Source: an uncultured Lachnobacterium sp. (GTDB lineage: Bacteria > Bacillota > Clostridia > Lachnospirales > Lachnospiraceae). Taken from it: a stretch of 64,000 nucleotides of DNA. The stretch lies in contig CALAST010000108.1 in NCBI GenBank assembly GCA_937889225.1, forward strand, positions 1 to 64,000, given 5' to 3'. The notes under the pieces were generated by a model. It did no database searches and was not told the origin of the DNA. It saw nothing but the letters and a program-made list of their open reading frames with translations. Positions 26,307 to 33,968 of this stretch are shown in pieces. The first letter of the stretch is position 1, and every line of letters starts with the position of its first letter. Position numbers and translations under genes: made by a program.

Positions 26307-26375
26307 GTTACTGTACACACAGTACTTAGCATTTACTGCTAAGTACGTATGAAAATATGCATTTTGTAAGTAAAA
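26307..26375. repeat. Palindromic repeat, copy 1 (49 bp identical to the inverted copy at 40978-41026)
   Basis: GTTACTG...GAAAA at 26307-26355 is the exact reverse complement of 40978-41026. It contains the hairpins GTACTTAGCA/TGCTAAGTAC (10 bp, 5-nt loop) and ACTGT/ACAGT. Similarity continues less perfectly to about 26375. It lies immediately past the truncated end of the YoeB-like toxin gene. Confidence 0.85.
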
Positions 26376-26376
26376 A

Positions 26377-26502
26377 TCAATCAAAACACCCCCTACGAGG
26401 TGTGAACTCATGGTGGTGTTTTGATAAGGTAACTTTGGTTATATCCTGTGTTTGCCAATAAAGATATTCTTCCCATGCTTCATCTTGCCATAGTTTTTTC
26501 AT
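26377..26502 (-). pseudogene. YoeB/Txe-family toxin, truncated after about 20 native residues
   Basis: The frame begins at an ATG overlapping the antitoxin stop and reads MKKLWQDEAWEEYLYWQTQD, the canonical start of YoeB-type mRNA interferases. After that the sequence diverges (ITKVTLSKHHHEF and on) and stops at 41 codons instead of about 85-90. The catalytic residues near the C-terminus of YoeB (Glu46, Arg65, His83, Tyr84 in E. coli) cannot be present. The break lies beside a palindromic repeat, so insertion or rearrangement probably removed the toxin's end. Confidence 0.85.
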
Positions 26503-26759
26503 TAATCCACCTCTATCAGCTCATGTTCTTTCAATGTACTTTTTCCGGAACGTATATCTGCCACACGTCTTTCTAACTCTGTTATATTTTCCTTGCTATA
26601 AAAAGGATCAGCAGATAATTCAAATGGAATACGATTCTCCCTTACAACTGTTTTTAAAAAAATATTAATTGCAGTAGACATACTCAATCCAATATCATCA
26701 AGGGTTCTTTCTGCACTACGTTTCAATTCATCATCTACACGTAAACTAATCTGTGCCAT
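26502..26759 (-). CDS. RelB/DinJ-family antitoxin
   Basis: 85 residues from the ATG at 26759. A GTG 9 nt upstream with GGAGTGGTGT around it is the alternative start. The ribbon-helix-helix N-terminus reads MAQISLRVDDELKRSAERTL then GLSMSTAINIFLKTVVRE, typical of RelB/DinJ. The C-terminal part (PFYSKENITELERRVADIRS) is the toxin-binding arm. It represses its own operon and neutralises a YoeB/RelE-type toxin, but the toxin next to it is broken, so this is an orphan antitoxin here. Confidence 0.9.
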   Translation of the reverse strand: MAQISLRVDDELKRSAERTLDDIGLSMSTAINIFLKTVVRENRIPFELSADPFYSKENITELERRVADIRSGKSTLKEHELIEVD

Positions 26760-26896
26760 AAACACCACTCCTTTCTTTAACTCTATTATAAAGTATTTTT
26801 ATATATTTATGCAAGCATTTTTATATACATTTGATGGTATAAACAATAACTCATTTGCATTATTGTAAAATAAAAACTGTTCCTATTTTATATTTA

Positions 26897-26935
26897 TGTT
26901 ATAATCTGTAATTGAGCAAATACAAAAAATTGCTC
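26897..26935 (+). promoter_or_regulatory. Extended -10 promoter followed by a hairpin, upstream of rqcH
   Basis: TGTTATAAT (26897-26905) is an extended -10. About 8 nt later TGAGCAA and TTGCTCA pair around a 10-nt A-rich loop, near the expected start of the transcript. The rqcH start codon is about 75 nt downstream. Confidence 0.5.
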
Positions 26936-27009
26936 ATGTATCATTACTATATTTTAATCACAGCAAAAATTTTTGATATGCTGAATTTTTTATAAAAGGA
27001 GAACCAATT

Positions 27010-28755
27010 ATGGCATTAGATGGAATTGTAATTTCCAATTTAGTATACGAATTAAATCAAACGCTTACAAATGCAAGAATCAGCAAAATTGCACAGCCGG
27101 AGACGGATGAACTTCTTTTTACCTGCAAAGGGCACAATGGGCAACACCGCCTGGCGATTTCCGCAAGTGCCTCTCTTCCATTTGTATATCTTACAAAAGA
27201 AAACAAACCAAGTCCTCTCCAAGCCCCAACTTTTTGCATGGTGCTTCGAAAGCACATCGCAAATGGACGTATTTTACGTGTTTATCAACCGGGATTGGAA
27301 CGCATTATTCATTTTGAAATTGAACATCTCAATGAATTAGGGGATTTATGCAAAAAAACATTAATTGTAGAATTGATGGGAAAACATTCTAACATTATCT
27401 TCTGCAATGAAGACAATACCATTATTGACAGCATTAAGCGAATTTCGAGTGCAACCAGTTCTCTCCGTGAGGTTTTGCCGGGACGAACTTATTTTATTCC
27501 GTCTACACAAGGAGAAAAAAGAAATCCATTAGAAGTTTCGCGAGAAGAAGTAGCTTTGGCATTAAAAGAAAAGCCTCTTTCCATTACCAAAGCACTTTAT
27601 ACGACATTTACCGGTATTAGCCCGCTTATTGCCAATGAAATTGCTTATCGTGCAAGCCTTGATGGAGATTCGCCAATCGCATCTCTTTCCGAAAGTGGTC
27701 TTTTGCATCTTGCAAATCATTTTTGTTGGTTTATGGAAGATATCAAAGAACATAACTATAAACCGAATATTGTACGAAATGGCAATGAACCTGTTGACTA
27801 CTCTTCTGTTTTGCTTACGATGTATGAACATTATGAAACAACAGAAACGGATTCCATTTCTGACGTTTTAGAGGGATACTATGCAGAACGAAACGCCTAT
27901 ACCCGTATTCGTCAAAAATCCGTTGATTTGCGAAAAATTGTCTCAACTGCTTTGGAACGAAATACCAAAAAATATGATTTGCAGTTAAAACAATTAAAAG
28001 ATGCCAATAAAAAAGATAAATATAAATTGTATGGTGAATTGTTACAGGCATTTGGATATGGTATAGAAGAAGGAGAAAAGTTTGCAGAAGTCGAAAATTA
28101 TTATGACAATAACAATCTTATCAAAATTCCTTTGGATGAAACAATGTCAGCATTGGATAATTCTAAAAAATATTTTGAGAAATATGGAAAGTTAAAACGT
28201 ACTGCCGAAGCATTACAAACATTAATAGAAGAAACAAAATCTCAAATTGAACATCTGGAATCGATTCAAAATGCACTTGATATTGCAGTTACGTCAGATG
28301 ATTTAGTTCAGATTAAAGATGAGTTAATGGAATATGGCTTCATTAAAAAACATCGTGGAAACGCTAAGACAAAATCAAAAAGCAAACCATTCCATTATCG
28401 TTCTTCCGATGGATATGATATTTATGTTGGGAAAAATAATTATCAGAATGATGAATTATCCTTTAAAATTGCTACCGGAAATGACTGGTGGTTTCATGCA
28501 AAAGGCATGGCAGGTTCTCATGTCATCGTAAAAGCAAATAATGAGGAACTTCCTGACCGCACATTTGAAGAAGCAGGACGTCTTGCCGGTTATTATTCCA
28601 AAGGACGCGAAAATGATAAAATTGAGATTGATTATCTCCAAAAAAAGAACCTAAAGAAACCTAGCGGGGCTGCTCCGGGATTTGTCGTGTATTATACGAA
28701 TTATTCACTTGTGATTGAACCGGATATTGCAGGGATTGAACTTGTGGAATCCTAA
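27010..28755 (+). CDS. rqcH: Rqc2 homologue RqcH / NFACT (fibronectin-binding A) family
   Basis: 581 residues with NFACT-N (1-~210), helix-hairpin-helix (~215-290), a long coiled coil (~290-440) and NFACT-R (~445-565, with NDWWFHAKGMAGSHVIVKAN). RqcH binds obstructed 50S subunits and recruits Ala-tRNA to add C-terminal alanine tails that mark stalled nascent chains for degradation. B. subtilis RqcH depends on D97/R98; here the equivalent positions read E97-R98 (GLERIIHF), a conservative change. AAAAGGAGA precedes the ATG. Confidence 0.92.
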   Translation: MALDGIVISNLVYELNQTLTNARISKIAQPETDELLFTCKGHNGQHRLAISASASLPFVYLTKENKPSPLQAPTFCMVLRKHIANGRILRVYQPGLERIIHFEIEHLNELGDLCKKTLIVELMGKHSNIIFCNEDNTIIDSIKRISSATSSLREVLPGRTYFIPSTQGEKRNPLEVSREEVALALKEKPLSITKALYTTFTGISPLIANEIAYRASLDGDSPIASLSESGLLHLANHFCWFMEDIKEHNYKPNIVRNGNEPVDYSSVLLTMYEHYETTETDSISDVLEGYYAERNAYTRIRQKSVDLRKIVSTALERNTKKYDLQLKQLKDANKKDKYKLYGELLQAFGYGIEEGEKFAEVENYYDNNNLIKIPLDETMSALDNSKKYFEKYGKLKRTAEALQTLIEETKSQIEHLESIQNALDIAVTSDDLVQIKDELMEYGFIKKHRGNAKTKSKSKPFHYRSSDGYDIYVGKNNYQNDELSFKIATGNDWWFHAKGMAGSHVIVKANNEELPDRTFEEAGRLAGYYSKGRENDKIEIDYLQKKNLKKPSGAAPGFVVYYTNYSLVIEPDIAGIELVES

Positions 28756-28881
28756 AAGTCAAGCGGATAACAGCTAAAACAAACTTACAAATAATTCCGG
28801 ATACGCCTAAATAAGATTGTGCAATGTTTGAAATTTACTCATTTCTAGTTTAAAAATAAGAAAACGTTAAGGTTGTGCGTA

Positions 28882-28910
28882 TTGCTTAATAATAACGAAC
28901 ATTGTATAAT
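28882..28910 (+). promoter_or_regulatory. Sigma-A promoter of the AIM24 gene
   Basis: TTGCTT (28882-28887), a 17-bp spacer, then consensus TATAAT (28905-28910), 41 bp before the start codon. Confidence 0.75.
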
Positions 28911-28950
28911 TTATAATATCGAAACATATATTTTACTAGGGGGATAATTT

Positions 28951-29721
28951 ATGTATACAATTAACAATTTCACAAACAATGATGATATTAAAACGCTTGA
29001 TTCCTTAGGTGCATTCACTGTCATCGAATATGAACGTGATTTAAGTGTTACACCAAATAATGCTATGCTGGCGTATTACTGCAATGAAATGAATGTACGT
29101 AAACGTCAGGTTATCTGTGACCTTTCCAAGTCCAACGTAACCTTACAGGCTGGTGCAATGCAATGGACAGTTGGAGATGTAAATGCGACTACCGGTATTA
29201 AGGGTGTTGGAGATTTCTTTGGAAAAGCAATGCGTGGTTCTGTAACCGGTGAATCCGCAATTAAGCCGGAATATACAGGAACCGGCACTCTTGTTTTAGA
29301 ACCAACTTATAAACATATTCTTTTAGTTAATGTTGCCGATTGGAATGGTTCTATTGTATTAGATGACGGCTTATTCCTTGCTTGTGAATCCACATTAAAA
29401 CATAAAGCAGTTATGCGTTCAAATGTTTCTTCCGCAGTTGCAGGCGGCGAAGGATTATTTAACCTTGGCATTCAGGGAAATGGTATTCTTTGTCTGGAAT
29501 CTTATTGTCCAAAAGAAGAATTGATTGAAATTACATTGAACAATGATGTATTAAAAGTAGATGGCAACTTTGCGATTGCATGGAGTGGCAGCTTAAACTT
29601 TACAGTAGAACGTTCCGGAAAGAGCTTGATTGGCTCTGCTGCTTCCGGGGAAGGCTTAGTAAATGTATACCGCGGAACCGGAAAGGTATTGCTTGCACCT
29701 GTTAGAGCAGGACTTGTGTAG
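28951..29721 (+). CDS. AIM24 / TIGR00266-family protein
   Basis: 256 residues, mostly beta strand and glycine-rich, with a repeated GEGLFN/GEGLVN pattern and TGTGTLVLEP, matching the AIM24 (mitochondrial biogenesis) family of double beta-sandwich proteins widespread in bacteria. There is no signal peptide or membrane helix. The molecular role in bacteria is not established. It has its own sigma-A promoter and the ribosome binding site GGGGGAT, is monocistronic, and is followed by a MITE-like hairpin. Confidence 0.85.
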   Translation: MYTINNFTNNDDIKTLDSLGAFTVIEYERDLSVTPNNAMLAYYCNEMNVRKRQVICDLSKSNVTLQAGAMQWTVGDVNATTGIKGVGDFFGKAMRGSVTGESAIKPEYTGTGTLVLEPTYKHILLVNVADWNGSIVLDDGLFLACESTLKHKAVMRSNVSSAVAGGEGLFNLGIQGNGILCLESYCPKEELIEITLNNDVLKVDGNFAIAWSGSLNFTVERSGKSLIGSAASGEGLVNVYRGTGKVLLAPVRAGLV

Positions 29722-29754
29722 TATTGATTTTTAAGTGGTTATTACCATAATTAT

Positions 29755-29853
29755 AGGGGACTATCAGGAAATGAAAAATATATACTGATTTTAGTGTAAG
29801 ATTTTTTGAAAAACACTATATCTTATATATTTCTACTTCTTGACAGTCCCCCT
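29755..29853. repeat. 99-nt MITE-like inverted-repeat element
   Basis: The left end AGGGGACTATCAGGAAATG and the reverse complement of the right end, AGGGGGACTGTCAAGAAGT, are near-identical, and similarity runs inward about 40 bp (AAATATATA, then TAGTGT/ACACTA). The whole element folds into one long imperfect hairpin and codes for nothing. No clear target-site duplication is visible. It also ends the AIM24 transcription unit and may act as its terminator. Confidence 0.6.
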
Positions 29854-29871
29854 GTTTTGTATTTTCTTAAT

Positions 29872-29906
29872 CAATCGAATATTCGTAATTCGCTTTTGCT
29901 ACTTAC
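29872..29906. repeat. Dispersed intergenic repeat, copy 2
   Basis: This matches 30 of 35 positions with 20965-20999 (CAATCG-ATATTCG-AAT-CGC...TTTGCTACTT). As at the other two sites it lies just past the 3' end of a minus-strand gene. Confidence 0.55.
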
Positions 29907-29926
29907 AACTGTTTTCCCCGTTTTGA

Positions 29927-31552
29927 TTACACAATTGCTTCTACAAGCAATTTATCCTTAAAATGAACTAATTTTACGCCTGTTTCTTTCTGCTTATTAA
30001 AACTAAATGTGAGCATATACCCTTTTTTCAATCCATAGTAATCCAAATAATCAGAAAGTTGTTCTTCTCCGCTTTGATTATAAGCATCTCCATGCCATAT
30101 TTTCAGTTCGATAATAAATTGTTCTCCTTTATAATCAACAATTACATCAGTTCGTTTGGAATCTCTCGTTTGTGCTTCGATATAATAATTACCAACTCCA
30201 TTGATAATCGGTCTGAGATAAAGAAGAAATAGCTTACGACCTTCACTTTCAATGAATTTCTCATCCCTATCACCATAAATATCTGTATAATGCAACACAA
30301 ACTTTCTTAAAATATGTTCCATATCGAGTTTTCCATGTTGAATGAATTGATTTTTATCTTTCATTCCGGCTTCATAGGAATTTGTATTTTGCGATTCATT
30401 TGTTGATAAAAACAAATTATATAAGCGTGTTTCAAAAATACGATTTGCAATTGCAACTAATCCATTTTGATTCTTTATAAAGCCAAACATTTTCGCACGT
30501 TCTATAATAGGATTATCCGTATTATAAAGCATATGTTTTCCTGTAAATAAAACATCAGATATTAATGTTTTTAATTCTTCATTTTCTTCTATATGATTTG
30601 TCAATGAATCAAATAATGTATTTTTTTCACTATATAATAACTTTAATGCTTCAATAAAACCATTTTTCGTCCATGCCTCTTGTTTCGAAAATTGTATAGA
30701 AATTTTTTCATCTATAAGTTTACAAATTCGTGATACTAAAAAGGGATATCCCGAAGTATAGTCAAACAATAACTTTGCCATTTCTGAAATATCCATACCG
30801 GTATGATAATCATGTTCATATTCTTGCAACATACCTATAATTCCCATCTCCGACAAGCTCATATCAATATCAAAATCTGCTGCAATATTCCACGGACTAT
30901 TTGTTTTGTGTGAATCTTCCGGTCGTAATTTACGTTTTAAATTTTTAATGTCATATACTCCTGCTAAAATGACAGAATGAAATGTTGCCTGCTCATCTCT
31001 TTCTAAATATCCACCGCGTAATTGACTAAGAAAATCAAGAAAAACCTGATGATTGCTTGCACTATCTACTTCATCAATCATTAGTATCATTGGTTTTGGA
31101 GAAACTTCACAGATTTCGCTTAAACAATCGAATAGAATCACCAAATCCAATTTGTCCGGTGTTTTTTCACATAAAAGTTTTAAGGCATTTATTTTTGTTT
31201 CCATAATAGCACTCCTATCTGCATCCGCTAAATTTAGCTTTTTTAAGAATGCTTCTGTGAAAGCAATTGAGAAAGTCGTTTCATTCTCAAATTTTTTTGT
31301 GCTCATCTGACGTTGGAAGTCTAATGAAACTACGATATAATCATTTGCAAGAAAATTTTTTAATCCTGCGAGTGTTGTTGTCTTGCCATACTGTCGGGCT
31401 CTGTTTATTACAAAATATGCTCCCTCGTCAACTAAAACTTTGATTTCTTTTAAACGTTCCTTAATATCAACCATATAGTGACAGTCAGGCTTGCATAATC
31501 CTGTTGTATTAAATTTTTTCATAAATTTTTCAGATTGCGGTGAGATGAACAA
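29927..31552 (-). CDS. AAA-like ATPase with C-terminal PD-(D/E)XK nuclease domain
   Basis: 541 residues, starting at a TTG (31552) with AAGGAGT 6-7 nt upstream. An in-frame ATG at 31522 lies downstream without a site. The P-loop variant is INRARQYGKTTTL (about 50-62), Walker B is PMILMIDEVD (about 157-166), and the C-terminal nuclease core is DVIVDYKGEQFIIELKIW (D...ExK). It belongs to the same broad class as the other AAA/PD-(D/E)XK proteins here but is a distinct subfamily, with RARQYGKT in place of RPRRFGKS. Function is uncharacterised. It sits at the edge of the Wadjet island. Confidence 0.8.
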   Translation of the reverse strand: MFISPQSEKFMKKFNTTGLCKPDCHYMVDIKERLKEIKVLVDEGAYFVINRARQYGKTTTLAGLKNFLANDYIVVSLDFQRQMSTKKFENETTFSIAFTEAFLKKLNLADADRSAIMETKINALKLLCEKTPDKLDLVILFDCLSEICEVSPKPMILMIDEVDSASNHQVFLDFLSQLRGGYLERDEQATFHSVILAGVYDIKNLKRKLRPEDSHKTNSPWNIAADFDIDMSLSEMGIIGMLQEYEHDYHTGMDISEMAKLLFDYTSGYPFLVSRICKLIDEKISIQFSKQEAWTKNGFIEALKLLYSEKNTLFDSLTNHIEENEELKTLISDVLFTGKHMLYNTDNPIIERAKMFGFIKNQNGLVAIANRIFETRLYNLFLSTNESQNTNSYEAGMKDKNQFIQHGKLDMEHILRKFVLHYTDIYGDRDEKFIESEGRKLFLLYLRPIINGVGNYYIEAQTRDSKRTDVIVDYKGEQFIIELKIWHGDAYNQSGEEQLSDYLDYYGLKKGYMLTFSFNKQKETGVKLVHFKDKLLVEAIV

Positions 31553-31585
31553 CCATTACTCCTTTCTCTTAAAAATTTGACCATT

Positions 31586-32527
31586 TCAATATCTCAAATT
31601 CAAACGTGACTCAAATACATCTTTATTATCCAATCCTAAATTCAGAAGAAATTGCACCATCGCCCGAACCTGCATTGTCCCTTTTCCTAGAGGTGCAAGT
31701 GTTATAGAGGAAAATGCAGGAAAATTGTGTTCCATAAGCAACGGAACCATAATATAAGGAATTAACATGTTCCCTTTTTGCCGATAATGGACTTTTTGAT
31801 TTTTCCCCTCAAAAATCAAACGATATTCCTGTTCTGCTGCATACAGTTCATCTTTCATTGCCATTCCATAATAAGAAACAAGTTTCGCAATGGAATACGA
31901 CATAATAAAAATTTGCTGTTCGTCCAATGCATCTAAGCATTCTGGTAATTCTTCTACTTTAATATCAGTTCTTTCAAAGAAATGATTAAATACATCAAAG
32001 ATAGCCGTTCTTATGACAGACTTTTGTTCACTGGTTGTATAAAAGACTTCTCCTGCATAAACCATTTTGGGTGAATCTCCATTTTGCAGCAGATATGGTT
32101 TCAAGCCCATACTGCAACCATAGTTAGCAAACTCTGTCCATAATGTTAGATTATCCCGTATTTTTGAGAAAGAAATTACATAATAACTGTTTTTCAATTC
32201 TGCGGATACGCTTTTTACGGTAATCATAGCCATTGATACATGATAAATGAATCTCTCTAAATGTTTGCTTCCATGAAAATCTTCCTTCAAAACTTCTAAT
32301 AGTAACTTGTCGACAAATTGAAATTCATCCATATCATTGAGATAATGATATTCTGTTGCATGGAAGCATTCTCCCTCTAAAATTTTTTGCAAGGAATCTA
32401 AAGAAGTGTAATGATATAAGACTTCATCGGGTGTTATATCTGCTATATGAAAAGCGCCAAAATCAATGGCTTCACGTAATTCTTTTTCTTTTACTTCAAA
32501 GGTATCGTTATTTATAGGTTGTGGCAT
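31586..32527 (-). CDS. DUF2971-family protein
   Basis: 313 residues from the ATG at 32527 (GGAG 6 nt upstream). The open frame extends 75 nt further, but that part is encoded by a terminator and promoter-like sequence. DUF2971 signatures: VLYHYTSLDSLQKILEG near the N-terminus, YHYLNDMDEFQFV, and SFSKIRDNLTLWTEFANYG. Members occur frequently next to restriction and other defence genes; the biochemical function is unknown. It lies between the AAA/PD-(D/E)XK gene and the Wadjet operon, in the same direction. Confidence 0.8.
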   Translation of the reverse strand: MPQPINNDTFEVKEKELREAIDFGAFHIADITPDEVLYHYTSLDSLQKILEGECFHATEYHYLNDMDEFQFVDKLLLEVLKEDFHGSKHLERFIYHVSMAMITVKSVSAELKNSYYVISFSKIRDNLTLWTEFANYGCSMGLKPYLLQNGDSPKMVYAGEVFYTTSEQKSVIRTAIFDVFNHFFERTDIKVEELPECLDALDEQQIFIMSYSIAKLVSYYGMAMKDELYAAEQEYRLIFEGKNQKVHYRQKGNMLIPYIMVPLLMEHNFPAFSSITLAPLGKGTMQVRAMVQFLLNLGLDNKDVFESRLNLRY

Positions 32528-32562
32528 GTTTTTCTCCGAATATTTTAAATTATAATACAAAA

Positions 32563-32591
32563 AAGATGTAAGCCATATTTGCTTACATCTT
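32563..32591 (-). terminator. Terminator downstream of the Wadjet operon
   Basis: Perfect 11-bp stem AAGATGTAAGC/GCTTACATCTT with a 7-nt loop. Read on the minus strand it is followed by TTTTG and an AT-rich stretch. It separates jetD from the DUF2971 gene. Confidence 0.75.
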
Positions 32592-32637
32592 AATTTTAGC
32601 ATATTTGATTTTTAGTGACAATCATTCTGAAATCTTA

Positions 32638-32700
32638 TCGCTAAAAATTTTCAAAACCAAGTTCTTTCGTCCAAGCAATGCAAGAAAGTTTTTTCACATA
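32638..32700 (-). pseudogene. C-terminal remnant of an Rpn-family nuclease gene
   Basis: The minus strand reads KLSCIAWTKELGFENF and a stop. The intact Rpn-like gene at 39542 ends KEEFMIKAKELGFENF. The last 27 bases plus the following few are nearly identical, so a second copy once stood on this side of the Wadjet operon. Confidence 0.7.
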
Positions 32701-32718
32701 CAACAGAAACTATCATTA

Positions 32719-33957
32719 TCACAAAAAACTCTCCTGTTCTATTCCTTTTGTTTTTTTACAAATCATATCTATTAAATCCTGCAATAATGGTTCTTGTACC
32801 ATTTGTAATTTTTTTAATTTTGTCGTTTCTATCGCTATAGCGTGTGTTTCATATTTTTGAAACTGTTCTACTGACATTTGATATGGCTGTAATTTCGGAA
32901 AAATTTGTTTTCTAATATATTGGAAAATGCGTACTCCACCATAATCCAAATCTCCTGTGTGAAAATATTCCACAGAATCACCTAATACATTTTCTAATTT
33001 TTTTAAAAATTCCTTTTCTAATGGTGAAAAAAATCCATGACTAAATAAAAGCAACGTACCTTCTTCATAAGGCATGGATATAAAATTGGCTTTATTTTCA
33101 ACAGATATTATCTTTTTTATCGCTTGTTGTTCTGCAGGTTGTGCTTTTTTTAGAGTTTCCGAGTTTAATACTGTTCCACAAGTAAATACAGATAAATCTA
33201 TTTCTTTTTTATCCAAAAGAATGCGAAGACTTCCTTTTAATGCCAGTTCTTGGCTATATGTATCCAAAAACAATTGCTCATAAATTTGATATTCTTCCAT
33301 TTCTTCATCCACTTGCGGATGATATCTTTTTGCAATGGAAAATATTTTTGTTTTTAATTTTTCTTCAAATATCTTGGAATTACCCAGATACTGTGAGCTA
33401 AACGTTCTAACGTACATGGGAAATTCTAATTTTTCAATAGCCAAAAGACAATGAAACAGCAATTCATCCATTTCTGAAGTTTCTTTTTCTTTTCCTTTTT
33501 CAGCTTCCACAATACGTTGTGCATAATATTCTTTTATCCAATCCGATTGTACACTTTCCTGATACACACGAAGTTGTTCGCTCTTTTGATGGCTTAAAAC
33601 AAATTTTGATTTCCTATTTGAAATTTCATAAAAATTCGATATTTGTTCTAACGAATAACTGATTTTTTCAATGTCATTCCCTACTGAAATCCATCTTATT
33701 TTTATCAAACCATACTTTGCAAGCCATTGTGCCTCTTTTACAATACATTCTTTTCCCGTAAAAAGCTCGTCTGTATGAAAAAATTCTTCTCTTTTTCCAT
33801 ATCCCTGATAGCTTCCTTGCTCCAACAGCTTTTGTAAAGTGTCATAATCCTCTTGCTGAATTTTTATCGTTCTGTTTCCACTTTGTTTCTCTTTCCAATC
33901 CGTACTACTTTTTTCGTATTTATCCAATATCTTATTTACAAGATAATTATTTTTCAC
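32719..33957 (-). CDS. jetD: Wadjet system protein JetD (TOPRIM-like nuclease subunit)
   Basis: 412 residues. The N-terminal two-thirds are the DUF3322-like arm, and the C-terminal part the DUF2220/TOPRIM-like nuclease, with ISVENKANFI (Glu287), LLFSHGFFSP and FHTGDLDYGGVRIF (Asp336/Asp338), matching the metal-binding Glu and DxD. In Wadjet, JetD cuts plasmid DNA once the JetABC loop extruder has measured it as a small circle. It starts 11 bp after jetC. All predicted catalytic acids are present, so the system looks intact. Confidence 0.92.
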   Translation of the reverse strand: MKNNYLVNKILDKYEKSSTDWKEKQSGNRTIKIQQEDYDTLQKLLEQGSYQGYGKREEFFHTDELFTGKECIVKEAQWLAKYGLIKIRWISVGNDIEKISYSLEQISNFYEISNRKSKFVLSHQKSEQLRVYQESVQSDWIKEYYAQRIVEAEKGKEKETSEMDELLFHCLLAIEKLEFPMYVRTFSSQYLGNSKIFEEKLKTKIFSIAKRYHPQVDEEMEEYQIYEQLFLDTYSQELALKGSLRILLDKKEIDLSVFTCGTVLNSETLKKAQPAEQQAIKKIISVENKANFISMPYEEGTLLLFSHGFFSPLEKEFLKKLENVLGDSVEYFHTGDLDYGGVRIFQYIRKQIFPKLQPYQMSVEQFQKYETHAIAIETTKLKKLQMVQEPLLQDLIDMICKKTKGIEQESFL

Positions 33958-33968
33958 TTTACTTCTCC

